Shown in pieces: positions 37,024 through 50,321 of a stretch of DNA of 64,000 bases (its first letter is position 1; each line of letters opens with the position of its first letter). A model generated the notes under the pieces. The model was not told the DNA's origin. It made no database searches and worked only from the letters and a program-made list of their open reading frames with translations. A program made the position numbers and the translations under genes. The DNA comes from Ooceraea biroi (taxonomy: Eukaryota; Arthropoda; Insecta; Hymenoptera; Formicidae), in assembly GCF_003672135.1 (NCBI RefSeq), contig NC_039512.1:10432874-10496873 (forward strand), read 5' to 3'.

Positions 37024-39050
37024 ATTGTATTGCATATATTATGCAATAACCGAAAATGTGCAAAAAGTAATTCGGATCGCTATCTAAGTGGCGATGAATC
37101 AAACTGAACACATACTTATGACAGCACAACATGTCATGTATTAATTTTATAATAGGATAAGCAACTTTTAAAAAACACGAAACATAATTCTCCAATACAA
37201 TATTTGTATCGTCATTTACACACGTGAGCCGGATTACTTAGTTCATGACCGAATAATATATGAAATACTGATGTCGTTCGTATCTTAGCCCGATGTTATT
37301 TCAACGTGAATTCACGAGAGAGAAACAAAATTCACTCTTCTAGATTTAAACGTTCATCTCTCCCAAGACCCCAAATACTTGAGTCTAAAACTACTCTCAG
37401 TACCATAATTCTCACGATCAGCGATATTAATGAATCTCCCCGGGTGTTTGCGAGTCAAAGACTGCTCCATCATCGCGATGGATTTCGCAAATGGGGTTGC
37501 CATTTCGCCGCTCGCGGTTTCCTCGAAACAGAAATTTACAGCCACAGCAATGACGCGCGGGTAAAAAGCTTTCTCCTCCTTCATCCAGCTTTCGTAGCTC
37601 TTCCTTAAAGACGTGTCGGGACGGACAGGCATTAGGGAAGAGCCCTGCGGTGTGCTTTCGTCACCCTACTCACTATGATGGAGGGTCGGGAGTACCCTTG
37701 TTCGGGCACGACGTTACTCAACAAACCAACCAATCCGTGATGTTTCTTTTTCTAACGCCAGCCCCGCGGAAATGGAAACTCCGGAAGTATCGCGAGGCAC
37801 TTGCGCCTTGAACTCGAATGTTGATGAAGTTGCGAAGCAGACAATATTGCCACGTGATAAATTATTCTCATCCTCGAGACAGAACATCAAGACAGATTAA
37901 ATCAAGAGGGATTAGTTTCTCGCAAAGGATTATACGAGAAGGCTCCATTCTCTTTAAGAATGAGTAAATGGATTAGTTGATACATCTCGATGATCAGAGA
38001 AGTATACTCGTATGTACACACGTATAAACAAGTACTAATATTTTATACTGAACATTTTAAGAGAAGACATTACTTATGGGGCGATCTAAAAAGGATTGTA
38101 TAAAATCGCAGTATTCCGCAGGACCGAAATCGCAGAGTTGTGCAAATAACGCATCACTTCGTCGATCGACATCCGGAAAGTTTTGGCGCCGTGGCAAGAG
38201 ACATCCGGAATCCTTGTCACTGTTTTCTGCTAGCTCGCTAGGATAATAAAAAGTCGACATTAGGAAAAAAGGAACACAGGAAGGAAAGGAACAGGATCGG
38301 ACTTTCCGGTTCCGTCGAAGGGAAAACCTACGTTTGGTTTGGCGGAAATCCCGAATCCCCTTGCTTCCTGCCAGGCAAGAGGATACAAAAAAACGACAGC
38401 AGAACGTGCAAGGAGCACGGAAGAGAGACTGACACGCAGGATCCAATGCTAGTCGGACGGAGGTAATTTTCTACGGTAGTGCAAGCGGCACTTCCTTCCC
38501 TCTTCAAGATTCCGTCTATTGACAAAGGAAAAGAAGAGCAGAGTCAAAGCCCTAATCCGGGCACATTAGGTAAAGTTCTAAGTGTCGCGTACACATCTGA
38601 AAATTTCAGATGCAACAGTCAGAAGAACAACAGTGATGCAAAAGGGTAATAATGATCCAAAAAGAAAATACGAGAGAAAACCGAGAGATGCAACATGACG
38701 CGGAGAAATCAGAGCAAGGGGGAAAACTATGAAGATTTCAGTGGAATGAAAAATCCGGGGGGAGAGGCGAAGGGAAACGCGTACGAGGGAACGAATTCGA
38801 AAATTAGAAGACACGTATCTCGAGGAACAACTTGCGTAGTCCGGGATTTGACAGATCTGTCGCCGGGACAGCTGCTCCGGAGTGGCTTCTTCCTCTCGCG
38901 GCTCTTTCTCTATCCCTTTTTTCTTCAACCCAGACTTTTTCCTGGCCGAGGTGGATGCGCTATATCGGAGCCTCGTTTCATGGCGCTGGATTCTACTCGC
39001 TCGTGTTCACGCTATTTTCCCGCGCGCGCGGTGTGTATTTGTGTCTATCT

Positions 39051-39086
39051 GTGTCTGTGTGTGTGTGCTAGAGAGAGAGAGAGAGA
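39051..39086. repeat. Compound (GT)n / (AG)n microsatellite
   Basis: A GT run (39051-39067) passes through CT into an AG run (39070-39086), just downstream of an alternating CG tract (39021-39030). Confidence 0.9.
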
Positions 39087-42000
39087 CTGGATCGAGATAA
39101 TGGTGTATAATAGTCCGGCAAGGAAGACTGAGGAACGCGCACTTCCGAGCGGATTTCTGTTTCCTTTTGCCCGCCTTCCTCTTTGTCCGTGTCCTTTACC
39201 GTTCCCTTCCCCGCGTCCTTTCATTATATACGGAGTAAATAAGAATATCCCGGTTGGCCTTCCAGCAGCATCCCCGTATCCTACGTTCAGCTGAAGAAAG
39301 TGATTTCCCGGTCAAGTTGATCGCGCACCGATTTGTTCGCCGAGCGAAACGATGCGTGGCGATCTATTTCATCGGACGCGACAATCGCGTGATTCTGAAA
39401 ACGTTCCACGATCGAGCTGCGATTACCAGCACTTTTAATAAACATCGACGGCGCATGAGATATAATGGAACTCTGAATTAAATTTCAGATTATTACTTTT
39501 CCGATATTGCGCGCGTATCAGAATACGATAAATCGAATGCAAAGCGGACAAATGGTACAACACATGTTTCTCTATGCAATCTCTAGAACATAATTAAGCG
39601 ATACTTATGGAAACGTTTAAAAACGCGCGAGGAACCGCGGAAAAATACGAAAAAAGGAAAAAATAGGGGAAGATGAAAAATATTAAAAACAAGCTCTAAA
39701 GATTGGTAAGAATTCGTAGAATAGTGATTTCGATATCAATGTTTCAATTAAGCAACGCAGCTTTTAAAAGCTGATCGATTGCACTCTGCATCGATTTCTC
39801 ATGTATGTTGAATGTAAATTCTCTTCCAGTCTTCGTGTTCCGCGGATTTAGTGCGACCTGCTTAGGAATTTGCATGCGGATACGTGGAGAAATGAAAGCC
39901 ACTCGAATGATTTATACGCGACTCGCCTTTTTCCGCTCGTAAATTTTTCAGTTCGCCGATGAGGCCGCCGTCGATCGACAAGACTGGCGTTTCCCGGAAC
40001 CGTAATTTTAAATTAAAGGGGAAGGAGAGAGAAAAGACAGTGAAATTTTAATCAGCACTCGTTTAATTTTAATCCAGCAGTTATACTTTAAAACCGGATT
40101 TCCACGGAGAGTCTAACGATACGCTTTTGTCTTAACTAGAATTTGCTGTATAATGGTGCTGTACAGAGCGCTTTCTACGGCACATTCTGCGAAAAGCAAG
40201 AGAGAAGGAAACATTCGACTCCGTCTTCCGCGCAAAACTCGTGAAAACTCGAGCTGAAATGCGGTCGTATATACCTGTATACCCAACGAATGCAGGTGTA
40301 CGCATTCACAAAAACGACAGAAAAAGAAGGATAAAAGAACGGTTGGATTGCGCACACACGGAAAGGAAAGAAGGCCGAACGGCGAGCGATTTATCAAGCG
40401 AGATCCGAACTGGCTTAACCGTTTATTTTCCCGTGTTGTCCGTTTCGCAGGCCGAATCGAGTTTTTCCAGAATGAGACTTGACGCCGGAACATTTCGCGG
40501 ATCGACAAAGTGGATTTTTGCAGATCGTTTTGCGTCCATTGATGCGCTCGCAATGATCGTGTACGGTCCCGATGGGACCAGTCCGTTTTATGGGTAACGG
40601 TCGAATTCGGCATGACGTTGGCGAATGTCGTGAATATTATTCTGCGATGGATAATCGACCCCGACTGTCTCTCGCGAGTAAATGCAGTCCAGAACTGCCA
40701 CAGTATGTTCAATGCAGGTCGGTGCAATGGAATTTGACGATTTTCGCAATGGACGGTGCAAAGTGCTGCTTTGAGTTCAACTGGGTTTGATTAAATTGTT
40801 TATTCATAATCTAATATAAATCAGGGGTATTATATCGACATATTATATCATATTGTATTATATTACGTATGTTACAAAGGGATTTGATATGTTACAAAGG
40901 CAAAATGATAGTAACTATTAACTTCCCGAAATGATTAAATGGCAGATGTAAAGCGTCTAATCGATTTCTCGACAACGATGTAATCGAGTTTCCAAACGAT
41001 AAGCAAACGCAGAAAATGTATCAGGCAGAGGAAGAAATGACCGTATAACACAAAATACGCAAAATTCACTTTGCTTACCGTCGATATATCGGAAAAATCG
41101 AGACGATACGCGCTCTACAGGAAGATACATTTGCAAATTCGAATAAGGAATCACAAAGTGAAATAAAAAAGAGTCAAATAAGTCCGCGCAATATCGAAGA
41201 AGCTGCTGCGCGATTTTTGAAAATATACGCCCGCGGGTACACATATATACGACACGGTCGTATATATGTAAAATACAATATTCCACGGGGTACAATGGGT
41301 AGCCGCGAAGTATAGCGAAGCGTCAACGCATCCATCGTAAAGGTTTTTATCGTTGGCGCCATGTTCGCTGAAAATCGCGGCTGAAAATTGCGTGTCGTTA
41401 ATCGAATCTGCGGGTGACTTCGCACGTCCTTTCGATTCATTCTGATTTCCGGTCGCGGCGAAAACAAGAGAAAACAGGGGAATCGAACACGTTAATAATT
41501 CATAAAAACGCGCTTTCCATTGAAAGTTAATTTCGACGACGCCATCGAGAATTTCATGACGAACGTCGACATCGTCCTCGGTTTTCGATCAATTCTGCAT
41601 AAGAATACGTTCGACTCTTCATGCCTCGTAAAGGTCCCATTAGAATAAAAGAGAGAGAAGAAAAAAAAGGAATAAAAAAAAGAAAAAAAGCAGCAGGAAG
41701 AAAATACAATGTATTCCACTTTTACGACAGTCCTGCGTTACCGCGGATCGTTTTAACTTGCCAACGGACTCGGCGAGAGAAATGTAATAGCCGTCCCTTT
41801 ATTCCCGGGATAATGCGTATCAGCTCGGACGCCTACTTGCAAATCCCTCCACTTACGATTTTTCATTCCATCAACGAAAACGCGAGAAAATAGTCCAATC
41901 GATAAAACGCCATTATTGGTTTGCGGGTAATCATCTCTCTCATCATTCGTCTTTAAAACACATTCCGAAGATTTTGCAATCAAAAATTCTTCAAGATTTT

Positions 42001-44646
42001 CGAGATACCGCTGAAAACATTGATTGCTTTGCAATCTCGATGTTTATTACGGACAATCATACAGACTGCTGATTGGACTCTTACCATTCTAGATCTAGAT
42101 GTTCAAGACATATAAGATAGAAAGATAGAATTAACCAAAGAAAGAAAATAGAAAATAAGCAAGCTAGCTTGTTAAAACATATATGATATTTGGAACGTAT
42201 GAAGTACATAACAAAGATTATTCTTATCTCTCCAAATTTTATCTTGAGGATGAAAATAGAATTAGAGAATGCTCGATTCACCAGTACGTTTATAAATCCG
42301 CCGTCCAATCGTGAACGTTTATTAACAGGCGCTCTAAAAGACTTGAAATTCCTCAAAGTTATTGGACTTATTCTCTTTTCTGCAGACGGCGGATCGCGGA
42401 CGGAAAGCCGTGCCGTAAATAAACGGTTAAACGAATAAAGCCTGCCACGAGATCCGCACACACAATGCCAGCTGTTGATTATCAGGAAACATTCCGCAGC
42501 TCGGGCAAAAAATTCAGTTTAACTGAAATACACTAAATGCAGATAAAAGAGATTGGGAGAAGCCACGTCGAGACGCAAGAAAATTCGTATAATCCGGGTA
42601 GCCGACTCCGACAAGCCAGCGAAATTAAGAAGAAGTGGAGAAGGTGGTTGGGGCAGCTTATCCACCGGTCTAGCTACGAGAAGGAACCAAGACGCAAAGG
42701 AGGGGTGGTTGCATTCCCCTTGCACCGACTCGAATCCTTTAACCGCGCCTGTTAGCTGCCGCCATCCTCCGCTTCCTGACATTCACCTGATATTCCGCGA
42801 GAAAGAGATATTCAAGAGCATCCAGAATACCCAAAAGCCTCTAAAAAACGCATTAGTTTTACTCCTCATTCCATGTGGATACTGCGGAACTACAGATATA
42901 TTCAGTTAATGACTTACTCTCTGAGCGCAAAGTTTGCGTACGTCTTAGGAGACGACAACACTGAATTATTTCGACCTAATTATATAACAATGCCCGTTGC
43001 TGGAAGGTAAATGGTCGCTGGACGCATCCATTGCAGGCTTACATAAATTTACAAAGCTGTTACTGAATGTCCTTGATTACGGCAGATTGTAACTTTGTAC
43101 TAGAGACGAAACGGAAAAAGAGATTATGCAACAATATGAGTTTTTAAACTAAAAGAAAAAACGAGAGAACCTATTAATCCCAAAATTTTGTACAAGGTTT
43201 CATACATTTGAATTTTTAACTACTTTTAAATAGTTTTAGATAAACGTAACTTTTTACGTTTCAAACAAGGTCTGGATTTTTTGGTTTCCAGTTTCCGTAA
43301 TTTGCAGATCCTCGTGATTCCAAACAGTTACATGTATCTATTTGGCTTGTGGCTTCGGTCTTCCTGCGATCCTCGAATCCCGCGGATTTTGTCCTTCCGA
43401 AATCCACCGCTATCAGAATATTTAATTCGATAGATCCCTTAATGGTCCGTCTCTTTGAATTCTTTCATCGGGCTCCGTTAAATTCTTTAGATGTAAATTT
43501 TACGACGGTGGACCCTCCGATGGGGATAGGGGATGGGTTTCCTGAGAATATTCCGTGCTTCGCAATTGGAACGTCCTTATTTCTCGAATTCCGATACTCG
43601 GAGTGGACGCTTACTCACGGTCAACACGGGCTTGAAACCTTTTTAAGATACCGCGTTCACAACTTTCAAGAGAGTGGAAATATATTTCGTCGGCTGGCAC
43701 ACTCTACGTGCAGATGCATCAAGGATATTATAACAGCGTCGTGAGATTATGACAGACAGTTACAAAGTTCGAACTTCTCAATTACCTAACTTTCGCGATG
43801 AAAACATGAAGCGCAACGAGGAAAACTTTTTCCCCTCCTTTCAGGCTTATTCCGTCCTTCTTCCTCCTTATCTTGAAGCATTAAACTTCTCGTTAAATTC
43901 TATCCGCCGGATAGAAAACCGACGACATGGCGCAGACAGATCACTAATATACGAAAAATATCGGGCGCCGAAGAGAAATGCCGAGTCCAATTCGAAACAT
44001 TTTCAGCAGGAATGTTAACTGTGCGAGGAGCACAAGAACGAATCAGCAAGAGAATTATTTGCTCACTTGTTTATTCCGAAACTTTCGCTTTCTAGTTGTT
44101 TTCTGGAGTCAGTTACAGCTCAGTTAACTTCAGGCTACATTTATGGAAATCACTCTAACTGCAGTTAATGTCCTTTAGATTCCTCCGTTAAAGCACCGGC
44201 TGAGTTTCAACGATCTCGGGGAATCCATTCGACGATGCTGACTGTCGTCAGCGCCGAAGTGCCTCGCACATCTCGCGACTTTTATGGCGATTCTACGGAT
44301 GCGTCCGACATACAATTGTAGAGTCTGTTTTCTGATAACGAACTACATGTGAAACAACCGCGAATACGTTCGTGACGAAATGGAGAAGAAACGGTGTCTC
44401 AGCCATTTTGACGCCGATCGTACACACAATCGGGTGGATTCTTTGTTCCGTCACGTCGTCGAGATTCTCCGCTCCTTCTTCGGACTCGTTCGACCGTGCC
44501 AATTTCGACGTTAAACTGCAGATTTGTTGGATTTCGCGTCGAGCGGAATCTACACCGTCGTCGTTCTCGTTCACGTCGGCGACTCGGTTTGATTTTTGGC
44601 CAATTTCCGGAATGGAGCTACTCCCTCGAGAGAAAAGGGAACGAAA

Positions 44647-44674
44647 GGGGGGGAGAGAGAGAGAGAGAGAGAGA
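44647..44674. repeat. G7 run followed by (GA)11 microsatellite
   Basis: Seven G residues (44647-44653) continue into eleven perfect GA units (44653-44674). A downstream CTTTCTCT-rich tract at about 44708-44765 makes the region purine/pyrimidine asymmetric on both sides. Confidence 0.9.
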
Positions 44675-46533
44675 CGGAAAGATAAAGGAAGGATGATCGC
44701 AGTTTTTCTCCTTTCATCTCTTTCTCTCTTTCTCGCTGTCTTTCTATCTATTTTCCTTGTTCTTTTCTTCACGTAGTCGCTTTGTAGAGATGAGCTTCGT
44801 GGAACTCTCATGCATTTATTCAATCGTGATGCATTATTAGCTGCGACGAGCATGAGGATGAATACAGTGCATATGTATTGCGCCGCGCTGCTCGCATAAA
44901 TTTGTATTCTATTAATAACGCGCACTGTCGTGAAGCAACTCAAAGAAGCTGGATACTTGGAAATGCCCTCAAAGTCCCTAATGAGAGATGAAGAAATGCT
45001 CGACGTAGGAATTTGAAATAAGAAGTCCAAGATTTCAGGACTATGACGACCAGAAGCGTTCACCTAAATCATCAAGATAAAATATTGGGACATCCGAAGA
45101 AACTGAACAATTGTGGCTTGTTTTGTTTTGTTTGTTTTTTAGAAAATCGACACCTTGGCGAGATAACGAGAGAGTTCCGCTGCAAGTACTAATGATGCCG
45201 TGTAGAATAAACGTTAAAATTCGAGACGCCCAATTAGTCGCCCATCATTGGATTGTGAACAATGGACACTAATTGACAACGGGCCACCGTCACTTCGTGC
45301 CATTATGCAGTTAATTACTGACCGTGATCACAGACGGCGATTATTTGTGAGTAATCGCTTGCTCGCTACCAGTCACGTGTCTGAACGTGGCACCTGTATT
45401 CGCCGATAAGAGCCGATTCAACAGAACGATGATTATGCGTGATTGTTAGTGGGTGCTATTTGCCGATTAATGACAATGGTGCGAGCTTTAGTGTGCGCTT
45501 TATTTTCTCTTAGCGCGAAATTAAAACATCTCATGAAATAATGATAATATATTGCCGTGATAAATAATAGTTTAAGCTTTTAAGCAAAATTCTGAGACAA
45601 CGGATAATTTGGATCTTTTGCTGAAGAAAGTCAAAATATTTAAGATTGTGATATCTAAACATTTTTAAAAATGAATGTTTAGTAAATACTCTCTTTAAAC
45701 ATTTTAACCAAATGTCTAGCTTTAGTCAAATTACAAAAATACTTTTAGATTAACATTGCGAATTAAAGTAGTTTTATTAAAGTTTGAGAAATGCTACTTC
45801 GAAAGCTGCATTATGTTTTTAATTTGAGTTTTTAAATTTCATTAGGTTCTAAATTCCTTGATTCCTTTTTATAAAAACTACGAAGGCAAGATAACTGGAA
45901 GTCCTGTATGAATTGAACATAACGAAAGCCTTAATTGAAACCCATGGGATTATATAGGGGTTACACGTGTCCTGTCTTTTGGGAGAACATGTCGGCTAAT
46001 TCGACGGTAAAGTGGAAGCGCATAGACAAGCCGTTAAGTATCGATTTATCGCCGAAACAGAACCCCAAGCATTTAATTGCGGTGTGACAGTCGCCAAGTC
46101 AAATCAAAGACGAACTTTGGTCACCATTAGGTAGGGATCCGTGGTGATTACGCGATGTTTACGCAGATATACATGGAGCCCTCGAGCAATCGAATGTATC
46201 GTGAAGTTATTAGTTTATTCGTTATCAAGCCTCAATCTCTTAGGGGACAGTCCACCTAATTTTACGCACACAAAATTGTTCCCTTAATTATTGATCTCCC
46301 TTTAAGATGACAAAGCAGCAAAGAGAAGTCCAAAATTGATAGAAGTTGAGACATAAACTTTTGTGTAATGATTCTAAAAGAAATGTATGCATTATGAAGA
46401 GAACAGTGCCATACAAAAATAAAACTTACTAAGCTTGCACTTTTCTATTTTATTCAAAAAATACATCTTAAATTCTTTTTTAACATCTATGAATCTTGCA
46501 ATGAAATCTTACATAATTTAACAATCTCTTCGG

Positions 46534-46585
46534 ATAAAATATTTTTAAAATCAGAAAATAAAATAAAATATTTTTAAAATCAGAA
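46534..46585 (+). repeat. Two identical 23-bp direct repeats, period 29 bp
   Basis: The 23-bp unit starting ATAAAATATTTTTAAAATCA occurs at 46534-46556 and 46563-46585 without mismatch, in AT-rich DNA. Confidence 0.85.
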
Positions 46586-47420
46586 TTTTTAGAAATTCAA
46601 TTAAAATTAAAACTTCAAAATAAGAAGATTAAATTGTTAGCTAAGAAGAAGAGACACAGATGTATAATTCAAACGTGAGACAAACATAATGTAATAATTG
46701 TGATCTAGTACTATAAAATATCAGCAAGCGGTAGTGAGTGAATTTTTACTAAAAACTGACGTCAATTACCAGTGTCAGAAAAATTTGTTTACCACGCTTG
46801 CAACTGCAACGTAAAATAAACGCGTCTTTACACGGGACGCCCGTATTTCACCTGCATTTTTGCACGAGCGTGTTTCCTTATGGATACCAGCCTGCCTGCC
46901 CCAACAACGTTGACGTCGTTGAGACAACGTAAATTGTAGTAGCATCACTTTTATAACCCTCGACGCGTTCGTTATGTCAGCCAACGAGTGCCTGTCTGGG
47001 TTTTATATTCAGACATTTTGTGCAACGCCTGCGTCGCGCACATTCGTCCAAAAGCACGCTTCTTAATCATTTGCGCGTTAAAGAAAAATGTCAAAAAAAA
47101 GGAAAAAAATGAAGTCTCCATTATACCGAGGAATTATAGACAATTGGCTTTATTATGAGAAAGCGGCTTTAACTTGCTTTCAGGTTACAGAGGAAAGTAT
47201 AAGACACGAGACACTAAATACGAACAAGTCCTATAATTACAGGGTCAAATGACTGAGTATCCAAAGGGTTGAAAGATAAGACATGCGAGATATTGTTAAG
47301 CTCGTTATATTCTTTGGTATTAATTTTTCAGCGATATCGAGACGCAAGGAAATAGGAAATTTTTTCCTCCTTTTATTCATCTTCCATCTTCATCTATAAT
47401 AATAACTCGCATCAATTAAA

Positions 47421-47447
47421 TTATTTCAGTTATTTCAGTTATTTCAG
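47421..47447 (+). repeat. Three perfect tandem copies of TTATTTCAG
   Basis: A 9-bp unit repeated three times without mismatch. Each unit ends in a TTTCAG that looks like a splice acceptor, but no coding frame with support follows. Confidence 0.9.
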
Positions 47448-48080
47448 TGTCTCATTGAATAAATTAAATTGTGTATCGACTGTTTAATTTGCTCTTCTCT
47501 TTTCGCAATTTGCTCTCTCCGCTCTATCTTAGCTTACATTACTACTACTTTAACTAACTTGAACTGCTTTATTAAGTAGAGTAAATTTACTCGCAGAACG
47601 CGGATTAGATTATCTAAGCGTCCTCGTCAGCGTTTGAACACTAAGCGAGGAAAAATCGCGCGTGAACGGTTTCCTAGGGCTCGCCGATGCGTGAAACTTC
47701 CATTAAGGTCTCGTGGCGCGAGCGCGGGACAGTTATTTCATGTGAAACGTGGTTATCATTATTTCCCGATGAAACATTATCTTTCGCGCTTGAGTGAGGG
47801 TGCTGTTGTAACGCTCGCAGTGGTCACGCACGCAGGTGGGCCGTTTGTTATCGAGGTTACGGTGACGCGCGTTTCAATGGCGCCATCGTCGGAAGGACGA
47901 GCGTGTCGAAACGATCGATCGTAGAAAGAGCCGTCGTCTCGTCGCGACTCGCGGAAACGTCGTCGGTAACAATGCAACGACAAAATTGGAGCGGACATTA
48001 TTAGATCGCTGATTTTGTCCGCTAGTTTAATGAAGCGCCATCAGTCGAGAATTTTCAACGCCATCAATAACACACTTCAT

Positions 48081-48116
48081 CGACGCGCGCCGCGACGCGC
48101 GCCGCGACGCGCGACG
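48081..48116 (+). repeat. GC-rich 12-bp minisatellite, three units
   Basis: The unit CGACGCGCGCCG occurs at 48081-48092 and 48093-48104, and a third copy with one substitution is at 48105-48116. It is almost entirely G and C, with CpG or CG steps throughout, and sits in ordinary sequence. Confidence 0.9.
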
Positions 48117-48345
48117 CGCTGAAAGAGGTAATGGAAGGATTTATCCGCGAACCCTCTGTGCCTACGCCTATGAGTGCATTGTTACAATTATTTTATGAAG
48201 ATTAAACTTTTTTATTATCAGTAAACTAATTTCTGTAATATACAATTTCTACGTAATTTTTCTGCTTAAAATCCTTCCATTTTTCATCTTTGCTTCATCT
48301 TTCTAGACACGTCGGACATTTCTTTGATAAGTTTACAAATTGAAC

Positions 48346-48362
48346 GTTGGTTGGTTGGTTGG
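48346..48362. repeat. (GTTG)n tetranucleotide repeat
   Basis: About four GTTG units in a row, with a related GCGTTGG just after. Confidence 0.85.
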
Positions 48363-49147
48363 CGTTGGTACCGTTAGAAGGAGAATAAGAGAACATGTAG
48401 ATACGGAATAGAGGGATAACGAAATTCAAAAAGCTCGGAAACGTCCGCTGGAATGGCTAGGTCGAAAGGTTGACGACAACCATCCAAATTCAATGCGCCA
48501 TGGTCTTATCGGGCGTGACAGCCAATCGAGCGTATTTGATATCTCTTTCGCAGGTTCGGCTTTTCGCTCAGCCGCTAGCATTGTCAGAGCCAACCTATTC
48601 TTGGTATCTTTTGTTCGCGACTGAAACTTTCCTACTCGTTTCAGAAGCAACTAGGACTTTTATAATTAGGACTTTGCCCCCAAGTTGCAGATCTCTTTTA
48701 CAAAGAGAAAAAAAAACCTTTAATAAGAATTCTGGGGATCAAAACCTCAAATTTGAAAAGACGAAAACTCGAAAATCAAACCGAAAACCCCGTGGAAACA
48801 TATTAGAGTCGTGAAACTTGTAATCGCAGGATTGCTAAAGTTCAAAATGCGACACGCTGAGGGAGAAATGCAAGAGATTTAAATTAAAAGTAGGAATTCA
48901 GTTAAATACCGAGTAAACAAGTGTTCAGCGAGAGAAGTTTCCTCATTATGATCTTTCTACGTTCTTTAGATCGTTCTCTGTACGTGCACTCATGCCCAGA
49001 AACACGCTCTATATTCCCGAGCGACACAGTCGCGCAAAGAGCGGTGTGATAGTAAAATTATAGTTTTGTTCTCGACACTTATACGGAGATCGCCGTATAA
49101 TTTAGCAATGAGCGGATCCTCGCATACGGTCATCGCGGGTTCGAATC

Positions 49148-49162
49148 GCCGCCGCCGCCGCC
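49148..49162. repeat. (GCC)5 trinucleotide repeat
   Basis: Five perfect GCC units, continuing imperfectly (GTC GCC G). On the minus strand it encodes a poly-arginine run in a 100-codon frame that has no other support. Confidence 0.88.
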
Positions 49163-50139
49163 GTCGCCGAATGCGCCGCATAATATCGGGCCGCGAATTT
49201 TTATCCGGATTTCCATGCATATTTTCCAACGCCTCTCCGTAACGAACTATCCTTCCAGCCTGATTTGCATATGTTCCCTCGTATCCCTCCATCCTGCGGC
49301 TCCCGCTATCGTTAATGCGAATATTACGCCGGTATTCTCGAGTGTAATTTGATCTCGGAGTATTCTAGATTAAAATCGTAGATTGGACAAGCCCCACCTT
49401 TCCTCCCTATCTAATCGCATATCGATTTTCATTTATTTTGAGTCCGTTTGACGGGACGATCAGACGTCCCCGTGATGGAATCGCGGATTAAAGCGAGATA
49501 GCAAAGCTATCCGGCTCACTGCAAAGTGGAGTTATTTAGCCAGCATGTAAATTACATAAGCGTGTAATAAAAAAGGACGTCTTTCGAGGATATATTTGAG
49601 GTATGCAATGAATGTGAAGGAGGGGGAGGGAAATTTAAGAGATATAAAGTAAAACGTCGATGATAAAAAGTTTTACGTCGGTGCCCTGCGCGAATGCGAG
49701 TCTGTACTGATCCTTTGCGGCGAAACCACCAGGACTAAAATATTCTTTATGACGGAAATGAGGCGAGTTCCATAGTTGGATCGACGCGTTGAGGAAAGTT
49801 TCGCGAATACGCTGTAATTTCATATACTCCGAGTATTGCACCGGCCGTCACTTTATCGGTACTGTAAATTTGACGTCCAATGTAATTAGTGTCACGATAG
49901 GCGTTGAATCGCCGTTCAAGAATGACGAGTAACGAGTCCATTCGGGCTACTTATAGAAATCCATTCTTTCTGCTTTTAAATGAAATGCATTTCCAAAAGG
50001 AGAAAAGCCAATAAATTAGAAGAAACAACTAAAGTTCCCCCACATATTCCATATATAACAATTTTTAAATCTATTATGAATGCTAGTCTTAAATAAACTT
50101 AGAATTTATAATAAGGAAAATTCTAGTTCGCGTCCGAGG

Positions 50140-50321
50140 TAAAAGTAGAACAAAAATGCCAAGAAAGGCGTTACGATGTTCAAACTAAAAATAAAGAAGA
50201 CAATGGAGTAAGAATACCGCGGCGCATTCATACTAAAAATATCGAAACACCAAGAAAAACCGTTACGACGTTGGAAGTAAAAATAGAAAAAAAGCCTCGA
50301 GCGGAAGATTCCGAAGCGTGG
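50140..50321 (+). repeat. Diverged tandem duplication, period about 91 bp
   Basis: The block CCAAGAAAGGCGTTACGATG (50159) recurs as CCAAGAAAAACCGTTACGAC (50250). Similar A-rich sequence flanks both (AAAAGTAGAACAAAAATG against ACTAAAAATATCGAAACA upstream, and ACTAAAAATAAAGAAG against AGTAAAAATAGAAAAA downstream). A further match lies beyond (GGAGTAAGAATACCGCGGCG against GAGCGGAAGATTCCGAAGCG). So two consecutive units of about 91 bp are related, with many substitutions. No coding frame spans both with support. Confidence 0.6.

Larger units (their letters stand above)
37024..48080. other. Noncoding DNA with microsatellites, no gene recognised
   Basis: I found no exon I could support. The longest open frames (199 codons at 38695-39294 plus, 204 at 40113-40727 minus, 256 at 44293-45063 minus) begin at non-ATG codons, cross simple repeats or overlap frames on the other strand, and show no recognisable domain. 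CpG-rich patches lie near 38700-39300, 40150-40700 and 47630-48060. AT-rich DNA fills 45540-45900 and 46430-46660. The microsatellites and short tandems are listed separately. Confidence 0.6.
48117..50139. other. Noncoding DNA, no gene recognised
   Basis: No supported exon. It contains a GTTG tetranucleotide run at about 48346-48362 and a (GCC)5 trinucleotide run at 49148-49162. A tRNA-like box next to the GCC run was examined and rejected. Confidence 0.6.

Noticed and set aside
38695..39294. 199-codon plus-strand open frame
   Set aside because: It passes through the GT/AG microsatellite (CVYLCLCVCARERER-type translation) and shows no domain.
40113..40727. 204-codon minus-strand open frame
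   Set aside because: It starts at TTG, overlaps a 118-codon plus frame in a CpG-rich block and shows no domain.
44293..45063. 256-codon minus-strand open frame, the longest in the window
   Set aside because: It begins at GTG, runs through the (GA)11 microsatellite as SLSLSL-type low complexity, overlaps a 134-codon plus frame and has no recognisable domain.
49130..49160. GGGTTCGAATC, resembling a tRNA T-arm box
   Set aside because: The flanking bases do not form a five-base-pair T stem, and no acceptor stem, A box or anticodon arm fits upstream.
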